NCBI GenBank assembly: GCA_902791475.1
Contig: CADAWC010000028.1
Span: 1 to 64,000, forward strand
Source of the DNA: Fibrobacter succinogenes
Lineage (GTDB): Bacteria; Fibrobacterota; Fibrobacteria; Fibrobacterales; Fibrobacteraceae
Direction: 5' to 3'
Length of the DNA: 64,000 nt
In this document: positions 7,442 through 16,034 of the stretch, piece after piece
How the letters are laid out: each line of letters starts with the position of its first letter
How positions within the stretch are numbered: position 1 is the first letter of the stretch
The notes under the pieces: generated by a model
Told to the model about the DNA's origin: nothing
Database searches by the model: none
What the model saw: only the letters and a program-made list of their open reading frames with translations
Translations under genes and position numbers: made by a program

Positions 7442-8276
7442 AGTGGTTTTCGAAATGCGCGACATCGGTGTTGAGCAGTTTCCAGAGTCTAGCGGCAAAC
7501 GGCGTTGCCCATTCCTTTTCAGGCGCCACGCGGGTCGTCGTTGCGGCGGTAAATTTGGAGTAAGTGAGGGCGACAAGTTCACCGTAGCGGGCATCCCACA
7601 TGCTCCACACGATTTGCCATTTGAAGCCGCCTTTTTTGCCCAAATCCGGATCCATCTCCACATTCAGCACAAGCGGAATTGTCAAATAACGCAGTTCATA
7701 GCGGCTCGCGATTCCGTTCAACAAGTCCTTTAGCTTAAATGGCAATTGGCGCGCAATCGTCTGTTCCACGCCATCGCGCTCTTCCCACGGAGTCACGTCA
7801 TCCAGGCGTTTGCCTTCCACGAATTTTTCAGCTAGAATCTTTGCAGACAAAGAATCAACATAAGCGGAATCCGCATCCGGCACGCGCATACCGACAATCA
7901 TCAAGTCTCGTTGCATTTTCGGGAACGCTTTTGCAAACAAAGAATCTTCGACGCGTGCAAGGTCAAAGTCTAAAGCATCGGCACTGAAGCTGTGGCACAT
8001 TTTGCAATCTTCGGGGCGAGTCGCCGTCACCTTGAGCGCAGGGAAAACGCCCACAACGGCATTAGAATCGATACGGCTAAACGCAACCTGGTTCCATTCG
8101 CGGTAGAACTTTTCGTCCGTGATTTTCAGCACGATATCGCCTTGCGTGCCACATTCCGTGCACGGAGCGTCCGCCATGTCGCCGCCTTCGGGAGCGCTAT
8201 CGCGCGAACCTGCACAAGAGACGAATAGCGTTGACGCGAACAATAAAACCATGAACGACAAATGATTCTTTTTCAT
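7440..8276 (-). CDS. Hypothetical lipoprotein with a CxxCH motif
   Basis: 278 residues from ATG 8276, chosen because GGAG sits 7 bases upstream; an ATG 12 bases earlier overlaps that site. Signal peptide with lipobox VSCAG. The mature part begins with an acidic linker, then CTEC, then a CKMCH motif about residue 95. CxxCH is the covalent c-heme attachment pattern, but a single copy can arise by chance and I see no other cytochrome feature; the paired CxxC motifs could equally bind metal. The remainder resembles no family I can name. It is followed by the TCTCGTC repeats and preceded by a palindromic element. Confidence 0.65.
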   Translation of the reverse strand: MKKNHLSFMVLLFASTLFVSCAGSRDSAPEGGDMADAPCTECGTQGDIVLKITDEKFYREWNQVAFSRIDSNAVVGVFPALKVTATRPEDCKMCHSFSADALDFDLARVEDSLFAKAFPKMQRDLMIVGMRVPDADSAYVDSLSAKILAEKFVEGKRLDDVTPWEERDGVEQTIARQLPFKLKDLLNGIASRYELRYLTIPLVLNVEMDPDLGKKGGFKWQIVWSMWDARYGELVALTYSKFTAATTTRVAPEKEWATPFAARLWKLLNTDVAHFENH

Positions 8277-8297
8277 AAAGAACTCCAAGCAAAGGGG

Positions 8298-8323
8298 ATT
8301 CCCGGTTAAACCGGGAATGACAA
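8298..8323 (+). repeat. ATTCCCGG/CCGGGAATGACA palindromic element
   Basis: Arms ATTCCCGGTT (8298-8307) and AACCGGGAAT (8309-8318), then GACAA. A short-loop member of the dispersed family. Confidence 0.8.
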
Positions 8324-8340
8324 AAGCAATAAGACTCGTG

Positions 8341-8778
8341 CTATTCTAGCATTATAGTAAATGGGCCGTCGTTGACGAGGCTCACTTGCATATCGGCACC
8401 GAATTTTCCGGTTTCGACAATGGCAACTTCTTTTTTGCACTGTTCGATGATGTACTCGTACAGTTCATTGGCTAGCGTCGGGTTGCCAGCACCATTGAAT
8501 GTCGGGCGATTGCCCTTGTTGCAATTGGCATACAACGTAAATTGGGAAACAAGCAAAAGCGAACCGCCAACATCCTTGATGGAGAGGTTCGTCTTTCCGT
8601 TTTCGTCGGCAAAGATGCGAAGCGCAAGCATTTTCTTGATGAAGCGGTCGGCGATTTCGCGGGTATCGCCCTCACCTACGCCAATCAGCACAAGGAATCC
8701 CTTGTTATCAATTTTACCGACAGTTTGACCTTCAATATCGACTTGAGCCTTAGTGACTCGTTGGATGAGGAATTTCAT
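8341..8778 (-). CDS. dtd: D-aminoacyl-tRNA deacylase
   Basis: 145 residues from ATG 8778. It hydrolyses D-amino acids mischarged on tRNA, and glycyl-tRNA(Ala). The family signatures are intact: MKFLIQRVTKAQVDIEG at the N-terminus, SLLLVSQFTLYA (catalytic SQxT motif) near residue 80, and the C-terminal NDGPFTIMLE (GPxT motif). The frame is open upstream for another 38 codons, but that part is the translated palindromic repeat at 8803-8826 and is not dtd; the family length of about 145 supports 8778. Confidence 0.96.
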   Translation of the reverse strand: MKFLIQRVTKAQVDIEGQTVGKIDNKGFLVLIGVGEGDTREIADRFIKKMLALRIFADENGKTNLSIKDVGGSLLLVSQFTLYANCNKGNRPTFNGAGNPTLANELYEYIIEQCKKEVAIVETGKFGADMQVSLVNDGPFTIMLE

Positions 8779-8802
8779 AATGATTGTTTTCCAAGAGGGA
8801 GG

Positions 8803-8826
8803 TGCCCGCTTTCGCGGGCATGACAA
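8803..8826 (+). repeat. TGCCCGC/GCGGGCATGACA palindromic element
   Basis: Arms TGCCCGC (8803-8809) and GCGGGCA (8814-8820), tail TGACAAA. Same family as 8298-8323 with a different stem, so the stem pairing is kept while its sequence changes. Confidence 0.8.
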
Positions 8827-8836
8827 AAATAATAGT

Positions 8837-9955
8837 TCAGGATGGCAAGATGAACGATGTTTCAAAAAAATTTTGAATGGCAGCAGAGTCATTCGTGACA
8901 GTTAATGCGAGGCGCAAGAGGACGGCGGCTTTGGCTGGGGGTAAATCGTAAGCGGCAATCGTTCCTGGCACAAGGAGCTGTTCTGGGACAATGCGACCGC
9001 GATTGATTCGCGTCGAAACCACGATGGGGATATTCTTTTTTGCGATAGCATCAGCAATCGCATCCGCCCACGCTTGTGAAAATTCACCAGCGCCCGCACC
9101 AGCAATGACAAGGCCCGCCGAGCGCTCCGCCGCAAAGCGCACCAATTCTGCATCGGCATCGGCGTTAAAGTAAAGAACGGTAACGCGCGGCAATTCGCGC
9201 AAGTTCGAGATATCGAACGATTTTTTTGCATTTACGAGATGGCGATCCCGGAACGAAGTCCGGGATGACAATTCAGCAAACGCATCCAAATCATTCGCGT
9301 GAATTTTTTGCACCGAGCGAGCGTTCATTAATTTGCCTGCAAAGGCTACGTAAACGCCTACGGTATATTCCGCATTTACGAGAAGGTGATGCCCGCCTCC
9401 TGCGACTTCGCTCAAGACAGACTCTGGCGGGCTTGACAATGTTGAATCCGGCGATTTTCGCACACTAAGCTCACACAAGTCCACAGCACTTTTCACGGCA
9501 AAGAGGAGGTTTGCGGGGCCGTCAGGTTCCGATGCGGTAGCGGGGCGCATCGAGCCAGTCATAATCACGGGTTTCGCGGCTTTTTCAACGACACTCGAGC
9601 AGTCCTCACTCTTACCCGCGACTTTCGAAGCAGAACCTCCCAACGTGAGACTCAAGAATAAAGCTGTTTCTTCCATCGTATCGGTCCCGTGCATAACCAC
9701 GATACCGTCAACGTCCTTGCGCTGCAAAAGCTCTCGAATCCGGCGAGCCAAAGCAATCCAAAGTTCAGAAGTGATATCGTCCGAATTGATATTGCAAAAT
9801 TGCTCCACACAAATGTTCGCCACATTCCTCAATTCTGGAATCGCATCAATCAGCGTTTGCGCCTTGATTGAGCCCGACTTGTACCCAATATTTTTACCTA
9901 GCTCGCCCGCGCCAGCAATTGTACCGCCCGTCGCGAGAATCACAATATTTTTCAT
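8837..9955 (-). CDS. ansA: L-asparaginase (type I/II fold) with repeat insertions
   Basis: 372 residues, longer than the usual 325-350. It hydrolyses asparagine to aspartate and ammonia. N-terminal ATGGTIAG and internal MHGTDTMEETA carry the two catalytic threonines and the Asp; VIMTGSMRP continues the active site. There is no signal peptide, so it is probably cytoplasmic. Two segments look foreign to the family: about SVRKSPDSTLSSPPESVLSE (with AGGGHH after it) and LSSRTSFRDRH. At DNA level these coincide with palindromic elements at 9386-9440 and 9245-9270, read through in frame. The ATG overlaps the stop of the upstream metallopeptidase gene (ATGA). Confidence 0.93.
   Translation of the reverse strand: MKNIVILATGGTIAGAGELGKNIGYKSGSIKAQTLIDAIPELRNVANICVEQFCNINSDDITSELWIALARRIRELLQRKDVDGIVVMHGTDTMEETALFLSLTLGGSASKVAGKSEDCSSVVEKAAKPVIMTGSMRPATASEPDGPANLLFAVKSAVDLCELSVRKSPDSTLSSPPESVLSEVAGGGHHLLVNAEYTVGVYVAFAGKLMNARSVQKIHANDLDAFAELSSRTSFRDRHLVNAKKSFDISNLRELPRVTVLYFNADADAELVRFAAERSAGLVIAGAGAGEFSQAWADAIADAIAKKNIPIVVSTRINRGRIVPEQLLVPGTIAAYDLPPAKAAVLLRLALTVTNDSAAIQNFFETSFILPS
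9245..9270 (+). repeat. Palindromic element inside the asparaginase gene, copy A
   Basis: Arms ATCCCGGA (9245-9252) and TCCGGGAT (9259-9266), tail GACA: the same form as the intergenic elements. It is translated on the minus strand as part of SSRTSFRDRH. Confidence 0.8.
9386..9440 (+). repeat. Palindromic element inside the asparaginase gene, copy B
   Basis: GGTGATGCCCGCC (to 9397) pairs with GGCGGGC (9426-9432), followed by TTGACAAT. The loop includes CTGCGACTTCGCTCAAGACA, a variant of the CTTCGCTCAGGATGACA repeat at 17388-17404. Confidence 0.7.
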
Positions 9956-10971
9956 TTTACAGACTCCAACAAATCCCGTGCGGTCATTCCATAATGCTTT
10001 TTCAAAGCGCCATCTGTTCCAAGTTCATGCAAATCCTGCAAACACTTTGCAAAATTGCGGAACGCATCTGCTCCGCCGCCATCACGCCACAAAAGTTCTT
10101 GGACCATTCTCTTCGAGAACCAGTAAAGTTTCTTTGCCTTTTCCGTATTCGATTCATTCACAAAAGGGTCCGTAAGCGATTTGAGATTCGGGTACGATCC
10201 AATCGGGCGTGGTTCATCATTATGCGAGCCATCAACCACCTGCGCAATGCCCTCGTTCATCCACAGCGGAACCTGCGCGCGAGTCATCGAACGAACAAAG
10301 GAATGAGTCAATTCATGGAACAACACCGGACGATAAACTTCGCGATACGCCATCAAGTTCACCGGCACACGCAACTTGCCATCAAACACAGCAGCCACCC
10401 AATCCGGGCGCGGCCCCACACCTTGATATTCCTTCTCCTGGTACAGTACCAAGCTCATCTTGTTTTCGGGCAAGAAATCGAACAAATTACTAATCGAATC
10501 GTAAGCCACTTCCAAAACGGCAAGCGCTTCCATCACATCTTTTTTAGAGGGGCTACCGTCAAATTCCAAACGGAAATGCATCGACTTCTCGACGCCGAGA
10601 TTTTCCATTTCCTGTTCCAGACGTTTCGCCTTCTCTGCGAAATAATCTAGTTTTTCACTTTTAAAATCCAACGACTCGATATAGTTCAAACATTCCTTGT
10701 AGCGTTCCTGTTCCAGCAACAGTCCCGCCAAATGCATCCGCAAATTCGTATCGTTCGGTTCCGTTTTTAAAAGCTCACGGACATTTCGTTCAGCACATTT
10801 CCAATCGCCTGCGGCAAGGCATTCATTCGTTTCCTTGATAATCGCTTCATGTTTTTCAAATTTCGCGTTTTCCCGACTATAGGTTATAAACCCGAACGCC
10901 ACAAAAATAAAGCAGACAATAAAGACGATTGCCCATATACCCGATTGAGACCTCTTTCTACTTTTAGCCAT
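9952..10971 (-). CDS. Membrane-anchored TPR protein with HExxH metallopeptidase domain
   Basis: 339 residues. A single N-terminal membrane anchor (about residues 12-31) with positive residues before it places the rest outside the cytoplasm. Residues 40-100 form TPR-like helices (LAAGDWKCAERNVRELLKTEP and LLLEQERYKECLNYIES types). The C-terminal half has HELTHS (about residue 225) and a downstream WMNEGIAQ, the gluzincin arrangement of two His plus a Glu for zinc (peptidase MA-like clan). Its stop overlaps the asparaginase start, so the two are probably co-translated, although a functional link is not obvious. Confidence 0.8.
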   Translation of the reverse strand: MAKSRKRSQSGIWAIVFIVCFIFVAFGFITYSRENAKFEKHEAIIKETNECLAAGDWKCAERNVRELLKTEPNDTNLRMHLAGLLLEQERYKECLNYIESLDFKSEKLDYFAEKAKRLEQEMENLGVEKSMHFRLEFDGSPSKKDVMEALAVLEVAYDSISNLFDFLPENKMSLVLYQEKEYQGVGPRPDWVAAVFDGKLRVPVNLMAYREVYRPVLFHELTHSFVRSMTRAQVPLWMNEGIAQVVDGSHNDEPRPIGSYPNLKSLTDPFVNESNTEKAKKLYWFSKRMVQELLWRDGGGADAFRNFAKCLQDLHELGTDGALKKHYGMTARDLLESVK

Positions 10972-11039
10972 AAATAACGCACCAAAATATTTTTTTATAA
11001 TTCTAGTAAAATTTCAACACCGCACACCAAAAATTTTTG

Positions 11040-11675
11040 ATGTTTAATCTCTACCCACAGCTCAAAGAACTCATCGTTTGGCTTTACGATGTTATCAACT
11101 GCGGAATAGACTATCAAGGTACAGCAGCCGTTAGCGGTGTTATTCTCGTTGCACTCATTCTTTCACTCGTCATAATCGGGCTGATTCTCAATCTTATTGA
11201 GAAGATGGAATTTACTTTTTTTTGCTACTTCTTCGGATACAAAGCCGCATTCAACATCGTCAATTACGTTACCATTCCAGGCACAATTATCCATGAACTT
11301 TCGCACGCATTGTTCGCTGTTATCACCGGTGCAAAAGTCAAAGAAATCAGTTTTTTCGACAACGACAAAAAATCACTCGGACACGTAACCTATCAAGCCA
11401 AAGGTCCGTTCTTTTTACAAGCGGTCCAGCACTCGCTTACAGCATGTGCACCAATCATTGTTGGACTCGCAAGCTTCGTCCTCATTTCATATCTTTTCCT
11501 TACAACCGTATACGGAACATCTGTTCAAATCTTTTTCATCTATCTAGCGGTTTCCATTGTCAATCATTCCTCGATGAGCATTGCCGATCTAAAGCTTTAT
11601 TTTAAAGGGATTTGGGCGGTTGCAATCCCTCTTTACGCCATCATCTTCATATTTTGCAGAACGATACTTCCCTAA
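11040..11675 (+). CDS. Integral membrane metalloprotease-like protein (HELSH)
   Basis: 211 residues, with four to five membrane segments. The motif IPGTIIHELSHALFAVITGA places HExxH at the end of a membrane helix, as in site-2-protease-like (M50-type) enzymes; a later DLKLYFKG could supply the Asp ligand. This fits small membrane zinc metalloproteases of unknown substrate. ATG 11040 is preferred over the adjacent TTG at 11037. It runs divergently from the metallopeptidase gene to its left. No clear Shine-Dalgarno is visible. Confidence 0.7.
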   Translation: MFNLYPQLKELIVWLYDVINCGIDYQGTAAVSGVILVALILSLVIIGLILNLIEKMEFTFFCYFFGYKAAFNIVNYVTIPGTIIHELSHALFAVITGAKVKEISFFDNDKKSLGHVTYQAKGPFFLQAVQHSLTACAPIIVGLASFVLISYLFLTTVYGTSVQIFFIYLAVSIVNHSSMSIADLKLYFKGIWAVAIPLYAIIFIFCRTILP

Positions 11676-11777
11676 TCAGTTGTTATTTGCCAACAGCATC
11701 ATTACTTTGCACCTTTACAAGCAATATGTATGTGCGGAGTCCTGAAAATTAAAGTATATTTCACCATAGGTTTGGTT

Positions 11778-12608
11778 ATGGCAGAAATCTTTGATTACGA
11801 TGACTACCGGGATATGATCAAGGATTATTACTTGGAGCATAAGAAACACAACTCCTTGTATTCCTTCAGTACTCTCGGCAAGACGCTTGGCTTGGATTCA
11901 AGTCACGCTTACTACATTGTTCAGAAAAAGCGCAATCTCCCCGTCCACGCAGTCCCCGCCGCAAAAAAAATGCTCGGGCTCGACGGTCGCGGAGCCGCAT
12001 ACTTCGACTTGTTGATTGTCGCATCGCGCACAAAATCCGAAAAGACAAAAGCTGAAATTCTGCAAAAGGCGTTCCAGCTGCGCGACGTGAAACGCCATTT
12101 GCTCAAGGACAACGAGCTCAAGTATCTCAGCGCCTGGTGGACAATCGTCGTAAGAGCGCTTATCGAAGTGAAACACGGCAACGTGGACATTCCGGAAATT
12201 GCAAACAGCGTAATTCCGCCTATCACCGAAGAACAGGCGCAAGAAAGCATCGAGATTTTAAAGTCGCTCGGATTTATCCAGCCGATTAACAACAACAGCA
12301 AAGTCCGCCTCGCCGACCCGCACATCACGGTTCAAGGCGCCGAAAAGGCAGAAGCCATCCGCAGTTTCCATTCAAAGGTCATGCAGTTTGGCATTCGCTC
12401 TTTAAGCGAAATCCCGCCAGAAAACCGAGATATTTCGACCATCACCATGGCGGTCGATTCCAAGGGCTTCGAAGACCTCAAGAAGATGCTCAAGGAATTC
12501 CGCAAAGAAATCCAGATCCGCGTCGATAAGTGCATCGTCCCCGATCGCGTTATGCAGTTGAACCTCGCCCTATTCCCCGTCGCACTCAATAAAAAGAAGG
12601 AAAAATAA
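11778..12608 (+). CDS. TIGR02147-family regulator, copy 1
   Basis: 276 residues from ATG 11778, where the family sequence begins (MAEIFDYDDYRDMIKDYYLEH). Residues 10-70 look like a helix-turn-helix: FSTLGKTLGLDSSHAYYIVQ then KKRNLPVHAVPAAKKML. The C-terminus ends VMQLNLALFPV, equivalent to VYRLNLQLFPL in the other two copies. The family (Fibrobacter 'second paralogous' family, related to DUF4423) is abundant in Fibrobacter and thought to regulate transcription. The stop is followed after one base by the ATG of a lipoprotein gene, an arrangement repeated in the other two loci. It is the most divergent of the three copies. Confidence 0.88.
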   Translation: MAEIFDYDDYRDMIKDYYLEHKKHNSLYSFSTLGKTLGLDSSHAYYIVQKKRNLPVHAVPAAKKMLGLDGRGAAYFDLLIVASRTKSEKTKAEILQKAFQLRDVKRHLLKDNELKYLSAWWTIVVRALIEVKHGNVDIPEIANSVIPPITEEQAQESIEILKSLGFIQPINNNSKVRLADPHITVQGAEKAEAIRSFHSKVMQFGIRSLSEIPPENRDISTITMAVDSKGFEDLKKMLKEFRKEIQIRVDKCIVPDRVMQLNLALFPVALNKKKEK

Positions 12609-12609
12609 A

Positions 12610-14145
12610 ATGAAAAATTTTAACAAGCTTCTTTATTTGGTACCCTTTGGACTCCTCGCTGCTTGCGGAACAGGCAACGACACCGCAGGGAATACGACGG
12701 AAATCGAAAACGCCATCGCGATTCGAGTTTTTGACGACGGTGCACCGGCTGCCAAAGTACGCTACCAGGTGCTCCCCTCTTGGTACGTAGCCGACACTGC
12801 CGAAACAAGCGCCGTAAAGTACACCTACGAAGGCGAAACCGATACAAACGGTTGGGTGCATATCGACGGCCACCAGAACGGATCTTACACCATCAATTTC
12901 ACTAAGGGCGATTCTTCCATCGTCTTGCAGTACACGCTCAACAACCTGAACCACGAATACACGCTCGACAGCGCATCGCTCGAAGCGGTAGGCACGGTCA
13001 AGGGTCTCGTCGATTTGCCGGACTCCGCCAATTACGCCTGGGTTGCCGTTCAGGGCGTGAACACCATCGTCAAGACCGATACACTCGGACAGTTCGTCAT
13101 CCAGAAGGCTCCATGCGGGAACCTCACCGTGAGCGCCTGGGATTCCGATGAACTCGGAGCCATTGGCAAGACATCCGCAGTTGTGACCTCGAACAACACG
13201 ATTGACCTCGGCCTCATCGAAAACCCGAACAAGGTCGTTCCTGAAAACGCCATCCGCTTTATGCCATCCGATTTGATTTCGGACTGGATGCGCCCGCTCA
13301 GTTTCCCGACCGTTCTCGTTCTGCGCCTGACCGAAGAAAACTTTGACTTCTCTAAGGCAGAGAAGGACGGTAGCGACATTCGCCTCTACGACGGAAGCGG
13401 CAACCTCATTCCGTTTGAAATCGACGGCTGGGACACGACCATCAACAGTGCAACCCTCAACATCCGCGTCGAAAGCGCAGCTGATACCGTCAGACCGTGG
13501 ATGCTCATGTGGGGCGACAAGAAGGCAAAGAAGATTGAAGACGTCGATGTTTGGGAAGGGCTCAGCGATTCGCTTATCAGCGCTCTCAACAGCGTCGAGG
13601 TTTTGAATTTCGAAGCAGGCACCGACTTAAACGCACTGCCCGCGCCACTTGACTACAACTGGTACGTACAACCGCACGATAGTGCAACGGTCAAGAACAA
13701 CCTTGACCAAAAGCCGACCAACGGCATCGAAAAGGCTGACAGCACCATCTTCGGCAAGAACATGCTGCATGTGCAGTACCAGGCGAACAAGCTCGGACGC
13801 TACGTTGTCATCGGGACGCGCATAGCCGCGCACCAGCACGACTTGAGCAGACTCGACTCCGTGGAAGTTTGGCTCAAGGGCAGCGGGGATTTCGAAGTAT
13901 TCCTCGAGACGATTGTAGAATCCGATACAAACTACAAGACCTCGTATAAAGGAAGTGTCAACGAAGAATGGACTCGTGTCGCCATCAAGCCATCCGATTT
14001 CACAAATCCGGACAAAAAAAGCTACCACGGCTGGGACGTGACACGCAACAAGATTACGCGCTTTACCATCTTTGTGTACAACGGCACGGATATCTGGATT
14101 GATAACGTCAGAATGTACGGGATCAATTTAGACGACTTGCTGTAA
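12610..14145 (+). CDS. Surface lipoprotein with DUF2341-like and carbohydrate-binding-like domains
   Basis: 511 residues. Signal peptide with lipobox LAACG (Cys20). Residues 35-110 form a beta-rich region with VRVFDDG/NGWVHIDG features; 130-200 resembles a carboxypeptidase-regulatory-like beta sandwich (GTVKGLVDL...DTLGQFVIQKAPCG). Residues about 225-315 fit DUF2341 (FPTVLVLRLTEENFDFSKA, DIRLYDGSGNLIPFEIDGWD). The last 170 residues end in DIWIDNVRMYGI, the closing strand typical of jelly-roll carbohydrate-binding modules. I infer an outer-membrane glycan-binding protein. It is coupled to the TIGR02147 regulator one base upstream, with AAGGA as ribosome site. Confidence 0.8.
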   Translation: MKNFNKLLYLVPFGLLAACGTGNDTAGNTTEIENAIAIRVFDDGAPAAKVRYQVLPSWYVADTAETSAVKYTYEGETDTNGWVHIDGHQNGSYTINFTKGDSSIVLQYTLNNLNHEYTLDSASLEAVGTVKGLVDLPDSANYAWVAVQGVNTIVKTDTLGQFVIQKAPCGNLTVSAWDSDELGAIGKTSAVVTSNNTIDLGLIENPNKVVPENAIRFMPSDLISDWMRPLSFPTVLVLRLTEENFDFSKAEKDGSDIRLYDGSGNLIPFEIDGWDTTINSATLNIRVESAADTVRPWMLMWGDKKAKKIEDVDVWEGLSDSLISALNSVEVLNFEAGTDLNALPAPLDYNWYVQPHDSATVKNNLDQKPTNGIEKADSTIFGKNMLHVQYQANKLGRYVVIGTRIAAHQHDLSRLDSVEVWLKGSGDFEVFLETIVESDTNYKTSYKGSVNEEWTRVAIKPSDFTNPDKKSYHGWDVTRNKITRFTIFVYNGTDIWIDNVRMYGINLDDLL

Positions 14146-14477
14146 CTAGTTATTCGCTCAGAGTTACTAGTTGATAGATACAGGGTTGTTGTGAAAAAAA
14201 TGGCCGTTTGGGATTGGAAACTCTATTCGGCCAAGGTCACTAGGTAAAAAAATCATGAAGAATAGTGATCCGAGTCTCCATCCGATACAGAAGCATCAAT
14301 TCTCCAACACTAATTGACACCATTGAATCCAATCCCAAATCGGCTGTATTTGGACACCCGTAAACTATCTTTATTTACGGCTTATTTCTCAAATGGCAGT
14401 TTTTTGACCATTGACAAAATGTCAAATAATTGACAATACCGCCCAAACACGCAAGTCGGATAACAAATATTTACGTC
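14146..14477. other. Intergenic region with a long inverted repeat
   Basis: No credible gene. AACTAGT (14145-14151) pairs with ACTAGTT (14166-14172). A separate inverted repeat joins CCGTTTGGGATTGGA (14204-14218) to TCCAATCCCAAATCGG (14328-14343), enclosing about 110 bases. An 18-codon frame from GTG 14191 lies inside but has no supporting ribosome site. This could be a small structured RNA; the function is unknown. Confidence 0.4.
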
Positions 14478-14510
14478 TATAAAAGCCCACAAAAATGCAA
14501 TATGCGGGCC
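14478..14510 (-). terminator. Hairpin after the MATE gene
   Basis: On the minus strand GCCCGC pairs with GTGGGC (one G-U) around a 14-base loop, then TTTTATAG. The T-tract is short, so it is a moderate terminator. Confidence 0.55.
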
Positions 14511-14514
14511 TTTC

Positions 14515-15864
14515 CTAGAATTTTGTGCGTTTTACGTAATAGATGTAAATGCCAGCAAGGACAGATATCGTAGCCACCCAGCTGAGCGGGTAAATCACCA
14601 TCAGAGAAGCAAAAGAATTGTACTTGGGGAACACAAGGAGAACCCAGGTAATGCGGATACCGCAAACCCCGACCATACAAGTAAGCGCTGGCAAAAGCGA
14701 CTGTCCCATGCCTCGGAGCGCGCCCGAGAACACATCTAGGAACACGTTTATGAAAAGGAGGCCCACCACGACGTACATGCGAATCGCACCAATTTCGATA
14801 ATGCCCTGGTCAGAGGTAAACACAGAAAGTAGTGGGTGCGCAAAAAGGCAACAGAGAAGACTCAACACAATCGTCGATGAACCGCCAAGCAAGAGCGTCC
14901 AGCGCACGGTACTGCGGCAACGCGCCATGTTCCTTGCACCGTAATTTTGTCCCACGAACGTCACGCAAGCATGCGAGAAAGAATTGAGCCAGTAGTAAAC
15001 GATGAACTCGTAATTGAGCGCAGCCGCAGAAGCCGCCACCGTCGCAGAACCGAGACTATTGATAGCCGACTGGAGGCAGACATTGCTAAACGAGAACACA
15101 ACGCCCTGAAGCCCTGCCGGGAGCCCCACACGCATGATGCGTCCTAAAAAGAACGGAGTAACACGCAGTTTCCAGAATTCGAGCTTGAACGGTCCCATTT
15201 CATGTAGCAAGAAGTAGCACAACGTAAGCCCGCTAATGGCGTTTGCAAATACGGTCGCTATCGCGACGCCCGACACGCCAAGCCCAAAGCCTGCGACAAG
15301 AATCAAATTCAAGACAACATTTATCGCCCCTGCGACAAGGAGCACGTATAGCGGGCGTTTCGTATCGCCTTTTCCACGCAAGATGGCCGCTATAAAATTG
15401 AACAACATCACAAAGGGCATGCCCGCAAAATAAATTCGCAAGTAGCGTACCGCCATGTCCAAGATGTCCAATGGCGTGGAAATCGCCGAAAGGATGGGCC
15501 TTGCAAAAAAGACGCCGATAAACGAAAGCAGGATTCCGCTAAAGAACGAAACAATAACGGAGGTGTGTACGCTGCGCGTCACGGAACGGTAACTGCGTTC
15601 GCCAACGGAATTGGCGACCACCACGTTCACGCCAACAGAAATCCCTACAAACAAGTTGATGAGCAAGTTTATCACGAACGTGTTGGCACCGACAGCAGCA
15701 AGCGCCTTGTCGCCTGCAAACTGCCCGACCACGGCAATATCGGCCGCATTGAACAGCTGTTGCAAAATGCTTGTCGCCGCAAGCGGAACGGCAAACCTCA
15801 AGATTTTTCTTCCGAGAGGGCCGTTCAGCATATCCATATTCGTCTTTAACGCATCTGTTGCCAT
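14515..15864 (-). CDS. MATE-family multidrug/sodium antiporter
   Basis: 449 residues from ATG 15864, with AGGTG five bases upstream; earlier in-frame ATGs add a charged stretch absent from the family. Twelve membrane segments are visible. The N-terminus LNGPLGRKILRFAVPLAATSILQQLFNAADIAVVGQFAG is the classic MATE start, repeated in the second half (LPAGLQGVVFSFSNVCLQSAINSLG). It likely exports cationic drugs or metabolites using Na+ or H+. It stands alone on the minus strand opposite ychF. Confidence 0.92.
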   Translation of the reverse strand: MATDALKTNMDMLNGPLGRKILRFAVPLAATSILQQLFNAADIAVVGQFAGDKALAAVGANTFVINLLINLFVGISVGVNVVVANSVGERSYRSVTRSVHTSVIVSFFSGILLSFIGVFFARPILSAISTPLDILDMAVRYLRIYFAGMPFVMLFNFIAAILRGKGDTKRPLYVLLVAGAINVVLNLILVAGFGLGVSGVAIATVFANAISGLTLCYFLLHEMGPFKLEFWKLRVTPFFLGRIMRVGLPAGLQGVVFSFSNVCLQSAINSLGSATVAASAAALNYEFIVYYWLNSFSHACVTFVGQNYGARNMARCRSTVRWTLLLGGSSTIVLSLLCCLFAHPLLSVFTSDQGIIEIGAIRMYVVVGLLFINVFLDVFSGALRGMGQSLLPALTCMVGVCGIRITWVLLVFPKYNSFASLMVIYPLSWVATISVLAGIYIYYVKRTKF

Positions 15865-16034
15865 ATAGCACCTGAAAACCGCGGCAAATTTAGATTTTTT
15901 GGTAGCCTCATCAAAGGGCATTTTTCTACCTTTACATCGCAAAAATCAGGTGACTAGAATCGCTATAGGATAAAGCGATTGCTGGCGCCACAAAATTAGT
16001 CGGCGGCAAATTCCGCCACAAATCGGAGATTATC

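Noticed and set aside
8000-8010. c-type heme attachment site (CKMCH) in the lipoprotein at 7440-8276
   Set aside because: A single CxxCH with no other cytochrome feature and no heme-maturation genes in view is not enough; kept only as a remark.
8779-8892. 38-residue N-terminal extension of D-aminoacyl-tRNA deacylase
   Set aside because: It is translated repeat sequence; the family start and length place the true ATG at 8778.
14191-14247. An 18-codon frame from GTG in the spacer after the first lipoprotein
   Set aside because: No ribosome site and it lies within an inverted repeat; chance frame.
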